Shown here: positions 1 through 5,091 of the stretch, piece after piece
Position numbering within the stretch: position 1 is the stretch's first letter
Layout of the letters: each line of letters begins with the position of its first letter
Source of the DNA: Andreesenia sp964489735
GTDB taxonomy: Bacteria; Bacillota; Clostridia; Tissierellales; Gottschalkiaceae
Assembly (NCBI GenBank): GCA_964489735.1
Contig: CAZBAL010000061.1
Coordinates: forward strand, 1-5,091
DNA length: 5,091 nucleotides
Direction: 5' to 3'
Notes under the pieces: model-generated
Told to the model about the DNA's origin: nothing
Database searches by the model: none
The model's input: the letters and a program-made list of their open reading frames with translations, nothing else
Made by a program: the position numbers and the translations under genes

Positions 1-51
1 GGAGAAACTATAAATATAACTGTGGACAAAAGGGAGTCTAATAGATATTAA
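1..51 (+). CDS. Possible 3' end of an upstream gene (partial)
   Basis: Frame 1 is open from the window edge for 16 codons and ends in TAA at 49-51. The other two forward frames close earlier, at 11-13 and 39-41. The tail reads GETINITVDKRESNRY, with codon use (ATA, AGA, AGG) like the genes downstream. The stop overlaps by one base the AGGAGG ribosome binding site of the next gene, a spacing typical of consecutive operon genes. The fragment is too short to assign to a family. A 16-codon open stretch can also arise by chance, so this is a tentative call. Confidence 0.45.
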   Translation, partial: GETINITVDKRESNRY

Positions 52-61
52 GGAGGATGTA

Positions 62-1039
62 ATGAAAAGACAGGTAATCATATATCTGACATTGGTGATT
101 TTCTTTTTAGGAACTTATATTTTTCAAGCTTCAAAAGGAGAAGGAAATGTCAGTAGTAAAAGTTTAAAAATAGGCTATTTTCCAAACTTGACACATGCTC
201 CGGCACTTATAGCTAAGAATCATAAATTGATTGAAAAAGAGCTAGGAGAAGATGTTAAAGTCGAATGGAAACAGTTCAATGACGGACCAGCTGCAATGGA
301 AGCAATTTTTGCTGGAGAGATTGATTTTTCATATATTGGACCAGGTCCGGCAATTAGCGCATATATGAAGTCGGGTGGAGATGTGGCAGTGGTTTCAGGT
401 GTAACGGAAGGTGGCGCTATTTTAATAAGTGGTAAAGACTCAGATATAAGTAGTTTGAGTGATTTAGTCGGAAAAAAGGTTTCAGTTCCTAAAACAGGAA
501 GCACTCAAGAGGTTGCATTTAGAGGAATGATGGATTCGGAAAATATGGAAGGAATAGATATAGTTCAAGGGAAAAATGCAGATGTTGAAAGTTTACTGGA
601 TAGAAAGGATATAGACGCAGCATTTATTGTAGAGCCTTGGGGATCTCTTATAGAAGAAAAAGGAGATGCAAAAATAATAGTAGACAATGATAAAACCTAT
701 AAAGGTGGAAAGTATCCTACAACTGTTCTGATAGGAAGAAAGGAGTATATTGAGAAAAACAGGTCGATTTCTGAAAAGTTTTTAGCGGCTGAGTTTGAAA
801 CAGTTGAGAGAATAAATAGAGATAGAGAGTGGGCAGTTAACACACTGATTGAGGAGATGGAGATACTCACTAAAAAGAAGTTGAGTGATGGATTAGTAAA
901 AAAAGCTTTCACTAGAATGGTATTTACTAATGAGATAGACAAAAAAGATCTTCAGGATATGCTCAAAATTCAGAATGAATCAGGAATGATTAAAGAGAGA
1001 GATAATTTGAATAATATTATTTTAGAAACTGACAAATAA
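62..1039 (+). CDS. ssuA: ABC transporter substrate-binding protein, NitT/TauT (SsuA-like) family
   Basis: Extracytoplasmic receptor that captures the substrate and delivers it to the permease encoded two genes on. The 325-residue product has a short basic N-terminus (MKRQ), a hydrophobic segment at about residues 5-21, then a mature domain starting near residue 35. Family features visible are GYFPNLTHAPAL (38-49), GPAAMEAIFAGEIDF (75-89), YIGPGPAI (91-98), PKTGSTQ (143-149) and VEPWG (190-194), as in SsuA/NrtA-type type II periplasmic-binding folds. The start is supported by AGGAGG at 51-56, five bases before the ATG. Oddly, there is no cysteine anywhere in the protein, so no lipobox. It is either released by signal peptidase I or held by an uncleaved N-terminal helix. 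The family is commonly labelled sulfonate, nitrate or taurine binding. Linkage to cysDN makes sulfate or a sulfate-yielding compound my preferred substrate, which is inference. The gene symbol reflects the family, not a proven substrate. Confidence 0.85.
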   Translation: MKRQVIIYLTLVIFFLGTYIFQASKGEGNVSSKSLKIGYFPNLTHAPALIAKNHKLIEKELGEDVKVEWKQFNDGPAAMEAIFAGEIDFSYIGPGPAISAYMKSGGDVAVVSGVTEGGAILISGKDSDISSLSDLVGKKVSVPKTGSTQEVAFRGMMDSENMEGIDIVQGKNADVESLLDRKDIDAAFIVEPWGSLIEEKGDAKIIVDNDKTYKGGKYPTTVLIGRKEYIEKNRSISEKFLAAEFETVERINRDREWAVNTLIEEMEILTKKKLSDGLVKKAFTRMVFTNEIDKKDLQDMLKIQNESGMIKERDNLNNIILETDK

Positions 1040-1125
1040 TATATGGAAATAAATACAGCAAAACGATTTAAAACTGTGAAATAGTACTCTGTTCAGTTGA
1101 CAAATAGCTGTACATATTTCAGATA

Positions 1126-1131
1126 AGGAGG
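1126..1131 (+). promoter_or_regulatory. Ribosome binding site deciding the ssuB start
   Basis: AGGAGG (within AAGGAGG, 1125-1131) directly touches an ATG at 1132, leaving no spacer, but sits six bases before a second in-frame ATG at 1138. The six-base spacing matches the sites of the first and last genes of the cluster (five and six bases). The start at 1138 is therefore preferred, shortening the product by two residues. Confidence 0.8.
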
Positions 1132-1137
1132 ATGGAT

Positions 1138-1977
1138 ATGAGTTTGGAGATTAAGAATATTAGGAAGTCTTTCTATAGAAATGGCGAAACAGTTCAGCCT
1201 TTAGAAAATGTAAACATTGATATTAAGGATGGTGAATTCGTATGTCTCTTAGGGCCATCCGGATGTGGAAAATCAACTTTACTAAATATTATAGCGGGTC
1301 TTATAAAACCTGATAGTGGAGAAATAATACTAAATGGAAAAGCTGTAAGGGGACCTGGTGTAGATAGAGCTGTTATGTTTCAAGAGTCAGGTCTGTTTCC
1401 TTGGCTTACAGTTTTGGAAAATGTGGAATTTGGAATGGAGGCTGCAGGTATTTCTAAAGTTGAAAGAAGAGAAAAAGCGGTTCAGTATCTGAAGATGGTC
1501 CATCTTTCAAAGTTTAAAGATGCGTATATACATCAGCTTTCGGGTGGTATGAAGCAGAGAGTCGCTTTAGCACGGGCATTGACTTTAGATTCAGATGTTC
1601 TTCTCATGGATGAACCATTTTCAGCTCTTGATAGTCAGACAAAAGGTATTCTTCAGCAAGAAGTACAGAGAATATGGTGGGAGACAGGGAAAACCATTAT
1701 CTTTGTAACTCACAATGTAGAAGAGGCTGTACTATTGGGGGACAGAATAATATTGATGTCATCTCATCCGGGAAGAGTTAAGGAAGATATAGATATACAG
1801 CTTGCTAGACCGAGAAAAGAAGGAGATTCTGATGTCAGATATATTCAGGCAAAAATTATAGATGAGCTGAAAGAGGAGGTGGAAAAAGTTGCAAAAAAAG
1901 AATTTGACAATGAGTGGAGTCTTGAAAAAGATACTATTTTATATAACTTTGATAATAATTTGGGAGCTGGTATATAG
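1138..1977 (+). CDS. ssuB: ABC transporter ATP-binding protein, NitT/TauT (SsuB-like) family
   Basis: Cytoplasmic ATPase that powers import through the adjacent permease. With the start at 1138 (MSLEI) it has 279 residues. All catalytic motifs are intact: Walker A GPSGCGKST (39-47), Q-loop glutamine in MFQESGLFPW (Q82), signature LSGGMKQR (134-141), Walker B LLMDEP (155-160), D-loop SALD (162-165) and switch histidine H192 in VTHNVEEA. The FPWLTVLENV stretch after the Q-loop is typical of the SsuB/TauB/NrtD group. The C-terminal tail of about 65 residues after HPGRV (210-214) ends NNLGAGI. Its last 29 codons overlap the 5' end of the permease gene in another frame. The upstream spacer of 98 bases is the largest in the cluster and shows no clear terminator. 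The ATPase alone says little about substrate. Assignment to this transporter rests on family motifs and position. Confidence 0.9.
   Translation: MSLEIKNIRKSFYRNGETVQPLENVNIDIKDGEFVCLLGPSGCGKSTLLNIIAGLIKPDSGEIILNGKAVRGPGVDRAVMFQESGLFPWLTVLENVEFGMEAAGISKVERREKAVQYLKMVHLSKFKDAYIHQLSGGMKQRVALARALTLDSDVLLMDEPFSALDSQTKGILQQEVQRIWWETGKTIIFVTHNVEEAVLLGDRIILMSSHPGRVKEDIDIQLARPRKEGDSDVRYIQAKIIDELKEEVEKVAKKEFDNEWSLEKDTILYNFDNNLGAGI
1874..1879 (+). promoter_or_regulatory. Ribosome binding site for ssuC inside ssuB
   Basis: AGGAGG lies within the ssuB coding region, nine bases before a TTG at 1889 that opens the permease frame. The alternative in-frame ATG at 1910 lies 30 bases beyond this site and has only A-rich sequence at the expected distance. 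This favours TTG at 1889 as the start. The hexamer also encodes part of the EEVEK stretch in SsuB, so coding constraint could explain it by coincidence. Confidence 0.6.
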
Positions 1978-2692
1978 ACTGGGTGTTGATGTATTAAAGA
2001 TATGGAAACCTTACTCATTTCCGTCGCCGCTTAACACGGTTTCAGCATTAGTCAGAATTGTGAAAGATGGAAGTCTTTTTACAGGCATATTTTATAGTGT
2101 AAGAAGGCTTATAGTTGGTTATGCAATATCAGTTATTACAGGACTTTTTCTGGGGTTCATCATTTATAGATTTAAAGTATTTGGTGAAAAGTTAAAACCT
2201 CTCATTTTAGGTCTGCAATCACTGCCTAGCATTTGTTGGGTGCCATTTGCATTACTCTGGTTTGGAATAGGTGAAAAAGCAATTATTTTTATCATAGTTC
2301 TGGGATCTACATTTTCAATAGCCATATCAATATCTGAGGCTATAGCAAATGTTTCACCGTTATATATTAAAGCAGCAAAAACTATGGGAATAAAACATAA
2401 TGGAATTGGATCAAAAAGTCTATTCAGAAAAGTAATTCTGCCTGGAGGACTTCCAACAATTCTCTTAGGACTTAAGCAAGGTTGGGCGTTTGCTTGGAGA
2501 GCACTTATCTCAGGAGAGGTCATAGCATCCAGAACAGGTCTTGGATATATTCTCATGGTGGGAAGAGACTTTCAGGATATTGGACAGGTTGCAGGAATTA
2601 TGGTTGTAATCATAATAATCGGTTTAGCATTGGATAAATTGTTATTTAATAGAATAAATAAAGAAATTATATATAAATGGGGGTTAGAGTAA
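1889..2692 (+). CDS. ssuC: ABC transporter permease, NitT/TauT (SsuC-like) family
   Basis: Integral membrane subunit forming the substrate channel. The 267-residue product shows about six hydrophobic segments, near residues 11-30, 75-95, 105-125, 131-147, 190-212 and 232-253. The binding-protein-dependent transport loop that contacts the ATPase is clear: AAKTMGI (162-168) through KVILPGGLP (181-189). Family marks include WELVYRLG (25-32) at the end of the first helix, FPSPLNT (44-50) and GLGYIL (217-222). The favoured start is TTG at 1889 behind AGGAGG at 1874-1879. An ATG at 1910 would remove seven residues and keep the first helix. Either start lies inside ssuB, so the first helix is encoded in the overlap (89 bases from TTG, 68 from ATG). 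The TAA stop at 2690-2692 directly abuts the cysD ATG. Function is confident at family level. The substrate is not determined by this sequence. Confidence 0.88.
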   Translation: MQKKNLTMSGVLKKILFYITLIIIWELVYRLGVDVLKIWKPYSFPSPLNTVSALVRIVKDGSLFTGIFYSVRRLIVGYAISVITGLFLGFIIYRFKVFGEKLKPLILGLQSLPSICWVPFALLWFGIGEKAIIFIIVLGSTFSIAISISEAIANVSPLYIKAAKTMGIKHNGIGSKSLFRKVILPGGLPTILLGLKQGWAFAWRALISGEVIASRTGLGYILMVGRDFQDIGQVAGIMVVIIIIGLALDKLLFNRINKEIIYKWGLE

Positions 2693-3493
2693 ATGGATCA
2701 TTTAGATAGATTAGAAGCACAAAGCATCTATATATTAAGAGAAGCATATAAAAAACTAGGTAAGCTAGGAATGCTCTGGTCGATAGGAAAGGATTCTACG
2801 GTAATGCTATGGCTTGCACAGAAGGCGTTTTTTGGGCACTGCCCATTTCCTTTGATACATGTTGATACGAAACATAAAATTCCAGAAATGATAGAGTATA
2901 GAGATAACTTAGCTAAAGAGCTCAATCTTAATTTAATAGCTAATACGAACGAAGAGGCAATAAAATCTGGAATGGGTCCTCATGAAGGGAGACTGAAGTG
3001 CTGTAAAGCTCTTAAAACTGATGGACTCAATCAGGTTGTAAAAAATCATCAGTTTGATGGGCTTATACTGGGAATAAGAAGAGATGAAGAAGGAAGCAGA
3101 TCTAAAGAGAGAGTTTTCAGTGAGAGGACAGAGGAATCAGAGTGGAATTATGCAGATCAGCCTCCTGAACTTTGGGATCAATTTAAGACAGATTTCAAAA
3201 AAGGAAATCATATTAGAGTTCATCCGATACTTCATTGGAATGAGATAGATATTTGGGAGTATATAAAGAGAGAGAACATACCTATAATAGATTTATATTT
3301 TTCTAAGAATGGTAAAAGATACAGATCTCTTGGATGTGCACCTTGTACCGCTCCGATTGATTCGAATGCTTCAACATTGGATGAAATAATAGAAGAGCTG
3401 AAACAGACAAAAGAAACAGAAAGGTCTGGAAGAGCTCAAGATCAGGAAGATTCTCATGCAATGGAGAAACTGAGAAAAGATGGATATATGTAA
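2693..3493 (+). CDS. cysD: Sulfate adenylyltransferase subunit 2 (CysD), cysteine-rich short variant
   Basis: Catalytic subunit of ATP sulfurylase, which forms APS and pyrophosphate from sulfate and ATP with the GTPase CysN. The 266-residue protein has the PP-loop SIGKDST (30-36), PFPLIHVDT (51-59), the CysD-type GIRRDEEGSRSKER (127-140), PPELW (157-161), HWNEIDIWEYI (181-191) and a CysD-like end with SNASTLDEIIEEL (224-236) and LRKDGYM (260-266). Compared with my memory of E. coli CysD (about 302 residues), the segment between LYF (201-203) and RSLGC is much shorter, which accounts for the smaller size. Unusually it has Cys103-Cys104 and Cys215-X-X-Cys218, the arrangement of [4Fe-4S] APS reductases. 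It lacks the C-terminal ECG-type catalytic cysteine of those reductases, so I keep the CysD call. The ATG follows the ssuC stop with no gap and only a weak GGGGG (2679-2683) upstream, suggesting translational coupling. APS reductase is the main alternative, judged less likely. Confidence 0.82.
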   Translation: MDHLDRLEAQSIYILREAYKKLGKLGMLWSIGKDSTVMLWLAQKAFFGHCPFPLIHVDTKHKIPEMIEYRDNLAKELNLNLIANTNEEAIKSGMGPHEGRLKCCKALKTDGLNQVVKNHQFDGLILGIRRDEEGSRSKERVFSERTEESEWNYADQPPELWDQFKTDFKKGNHIRVHPILHWNEIDIWEYIKRENIPIIDLYFSKNGKRYRSLGCAPCTAPIDSNASTLDEIIEELKQTKETERSGRAQDQEDSHAMEKLRKDGYM

Positions 3494-3554
3494 TATTAGT
3501 TTTAAGTAGAGGTTTAAGTTACTATTTTTTAATATTAAAGTCTGAGTATTAAAC

Positions 3555-3561
3555 AAGGAGG
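3555..3561 (+). promoter_or_regulatory. Ribosome binding site of cysN
   Basis: AAGGAGG lies six bases before the ATG at 3568, a strong site that fixes the cysN start. The 74-base spacer after cysD is AT-rich. It holds a 12-base palindrome TTTAATATTAAA (3528-3539) and two TTTAAGT copies (3501-3507 and 3513-3519), but no convincing terminator hairpin. Confidence 0.8.
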
Positions 3562-3567
3562 CGTGTT

Positions 3568-5046
3568 ATGGGTAATGTAAGAGAAAGTTTAAATATAGTA
3601 GTTGTTGGTCACGTTGACCATGGAAAGTCGACCTTAATAGGAAGGCTTCTTTATGATACCAAGTCACTATCAGAAGGAGCAATTGAGAAAGTCAAAAAGA
3701 TTTCAGAAGAAAAAGGAAAAGCATTTGAATATGCATATTTGCTGGATGCTTTTGAAGAAGAACAGAAACAGGGAATTACTATAGACACAACTAGGCTTCA
3801 GTTTAGAACTGAAAAAAGAGATTATGTGATAATAGATGCGCCAGGACACAAGGAGTTTTTAAAGAATATGATTTCAGGAGCTGCTTCTGCAGAGGCTGCA
3901 ATTATCATGGTAGATGCATATGAAGGAGTTAAAGAGCAGTCTAAAAGACATGGTTATATACTTTCACTGCTGGGAATTAAAAACGTATACGTGGCGATAA
4001 ACAAGATGGATTTAGTAGAGTACTCAGAAGATGTATATAACAAAGTGAAAGATGATTACAGCAATTTTTTAGACTCACTTGGTGTTAGTCCTATAGAGTA
4101 CATTCCTATATCAGCATATGAAGGAGAAAATATTATTAGTATTTCAGAAAAAACACCTTGGTACAAGGGTAAATCAATAATAGAAGCGATTGATTTTATA
4201 GAAAAAAAAGGTGGAATTGAAAAGGGACAATTGAGATTTCCTGTTCAAGATGTATATAAGTTTGATCAGAGGAGAATAATTGCAGGAAGAATTGAGTCTG
4301 GAAGTATTAAGGTAGGAGACGAGATCAAGATTCATCCAAATGGAAAGACTACTGTTGTCAAAAGCATAGAGTTTTGGCAGGAAAAAGACAGAAAGTCTGA
4401 AGTCTTTGCTGGTGAAAGTATAGGAATAACTGTTGAAGATGAGTATTTCTATAAAAGGGGAGAAGTGATTACGAATCTGTCCGATAGCATAGAAAATAGC
4501 AATAGATTCAGAGCTAATGTATTTTGGCTTGGAAACAACAACTTGGTAAAGAATAAGAAATATAAATTAAAACTAGGAACTGCTGAAGTAGAATGTGAAA
4601 TAGAGTCTATACTGAAATCTGTAGATGCATCGAGTTTGTCGGAGCTCAGTAATGAAAGTGGAATCAAAAGAAATGATGTAGCGGAAGTAATAATAAGAAC
4701 AAAAGAAGAAATCAGCTATGACTTATTCAGTAACAGCGAGAGTACAGGTAGGTTTGTAATTGTAGATGGATATGATATTTCTGGTGGAGGAATTATATCT
4801 AAAGTGGAAAGCAGCACAGCTAATGAGTCTGGCAGTGATATTTTTACAATTAACAATGTGAATATAGACAGGTTCTATTATGTAAATAAATCGGATACTG
4901 AAAGAATCAATGAGATAGAAAGAATAGCTATAAGTAATGGGCTGGATATTGAGACTATTGATAAGACTGGTGATTTTGCATATATTGTTGGACAGTTGAA
5001 CGATGCGGTTAAGTCGAATAGACTTATGGTTATTGTAGAGCAGTAG
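3568..5046 (+). CDS. cysN: Sulfate adenylyltransferase subunit 1 (CysN), GTPase, with C-terminal extension
   Basis: Regulatory GTPase that couples GTP hydrolysis to APS synthesis by CysD. The 492-residue protein has an EF-Tu-like G domain: G1 GHVDHGKST (14-22), G2 region QGITIDTT (68-75), G3 DAPGH (90-94), G4 NKMD (145-148) and G5 SAYEG (182-186). The CysN-type LLDAFEEEQKQGITID (58-73) and EFLKNMISGAASAEAAI (96-112) separate it from elongation factors. Beta-barrel domains follow at about 221-305 and 310-410, ending TGRFVIVDGYDISGGGII (393-410). Residues 411-492 are an extension I do not recognise: Ser/Asn/Glu-rich at first (411-423), then apparently alternating strands and helices ending RLMVIVEQ. 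It has no Walker A motif, so it is not an active APS kinase domain like that of CysNC/NodQ fusions. The start is fixed by AAGGAGG at 3555-3561. The gene is intact and belongs to the same cluster as cysD. Confidence 0.92.
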   Translation: MGNVRESLNIVVVGHVDHGKSTLIGRLLYDTKSLSEGAIEKVKKISEEKGKAFEYAYLLDAFEEEQKQGITIDTTRLQFRTEKRDYVIIDAPGHKEFLKNMISGAASAEAAIIMVDAYEGVKEQSKRHGYILSLLGIKNVYVAINKMDLVEYSEDVYNKVKDDYSNFLDSLGVSPIEYIPISAYEGENIISISEKTPWYKGKSIIEAIDFIEKKGGIEKGQLRFPVQDVYKFDQRRIIAGRIESGSIKVGDEIKIHPNGKTTVVKSIEFWQEKDRKSEVFAGESIGITVEDEYFYKRGEVITNLSDSIENSNRFRANVFWLGNNNLVKNKKYKLKLGTAEVECEIESILKSVDASSLSELSNESGIKRNDVAEVIIRTKEEISYDLFSNSESTGRFVIVDGYDISGGGIISKVESSTANESGSDIFTINNVNIDRFYYVNKSDTERINEIERIAISNGLDIETIDKTGDFAYIVGQLNDAVKSNRLMVIVEQ

Positions 5047-5091
5047 TTTCATGACAGTAAAGTGAATATTTTAATATTAATGGATTAAATT

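Noticed and set aside
1072..1098. Possible hairpin AACTG (1072-1076) with CAGTT (1094-1098) in the ssuA-ssuB spacer
   Set aside because: It is only five base pairs with a 17-base loop and no following T-run, so it is neither a terminator nor a clear regulatory fold.
1097..1125. A perfect -35 hexamer TTGACA at 1097-1102 upstream of ssuB
   Set aside because: At 16-18 bases downstream the candidates are TCAGAT, CAGATA and AGATAA, none close to TATAAT, and they run into the ribosome binding site. A promoter here is not supported.
1132..1137. ATG at 1132 as the ssuB start
   Set aside because: The ribosome binding site abuts it with no spacer, while the ATG two codons later has the usual six-base spacing.
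2164..2556. A 130-codon open frame on the minus strand inside ssuC, and shorter minus-strand frames opposite ssuA, cysD and cysN
   Set aside because: They lie wholly opposite well-supported genes, show no family motifs or convincing ribosome binding sites, and read as by-products of plus-strand codon use.
2693..3493. Reading cysD as an APS/PAPS reductase (CysH) or DndC because of its CC/CxxC cysteines
   Set aside because: The SNASTLDEIIEEL region, the RRDEE..R.KER motif, the GYM end and the cysN neighbour fit CysD, and the C-terminal ECG-type catalytic cysteine of APS reductase is missing.
5048..5066. Possible hairpin TTCAT/GTGAA just after cysN
   Set aside because: It has four Watson-Crick pairs plus a wobble with an AT-rich tail and no GC-rich stem. 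It is too weak to call a terminator, and the cluster may continue beyond the window.
1..5091. CRISPR arrays, tRNA or rRNA genes, insertion sequences, riboswitches
   Set aside because: I saw no regularly spaced repeats, cloverleaf or rRNA-like segments, transposase motifs or terminal inverted repeats. The spacers are all under 100 bases and show no S-box or T-box features.

Overview
The window carries a compact, plus-strand gene cluster for uptake and activation of an inorganic or organic sulfur oxyanion. The DNA is AT-rich (about one-third GC by eye), uses AGA and ATA codons heavily, and has strong AAGGAGG-type ribosome binding sites with short spacers. Together with the protein variants seen, this suggests a low-GC Firmicute, most likely an anaerobic member of the Clostridia or Tissierellia. 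I cannot name a genus from this sequence.

Layout: positions 1-51 may be the last codons of an upstream gene. An ABC transporter of the NitT/TauT (SsuABC-like) type follows: the substrate-binding protein (62-1039), the ATPase (best start 1138, to 1977) and the permease (1889-2692, starting inside the ATPase gene on a TTG codon). The permease stop codon directly abuts the start of cysD (2693-3493), the small PP-loop subunit of ATP sulfurylase. After a 74-base gap comes cysN (3568-5046), the GTPase subunit. The last 45 bases hold no recognisable gene or terminator. No gap exceeds 100 bases, so the five genes are probably co-transcribed, perhaps with extra genes on both sides.

How they work together: the transporter imports the sulfur compound. 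CysD and CysN then form GTP-driven ATP sulfurylase, which turns sulfate plus ATP into adenosine 5'-phosphosulfate (APS). No sulfonate-cleaving enzyme is visible. The tight link to cysDN makes sulfate, or something yielding sulfate, a more natural substrate than a sulfonate, although the transporter family is usually labelled sulfonate/nitrate/taurine. APS reduction and sulfite reduction genes are not in the window.

Most worth a second look: (1) CysD carries a Cys-Cys plus Cys-X-X-Cys set like that of [4Fe-4S] APS reductases, at positions where E. coli-type CysD has no cysteines, yet it keeps CysD-type ends and partner; (2) CysN ends in an unrecognised 82-residue extension where some relatives carry an APS kinase domain; (3) the ATPase and permease genes overlap by 89 bases; (4) the binding protein has no cysteine at all, so it cannot be a lipoprotein.
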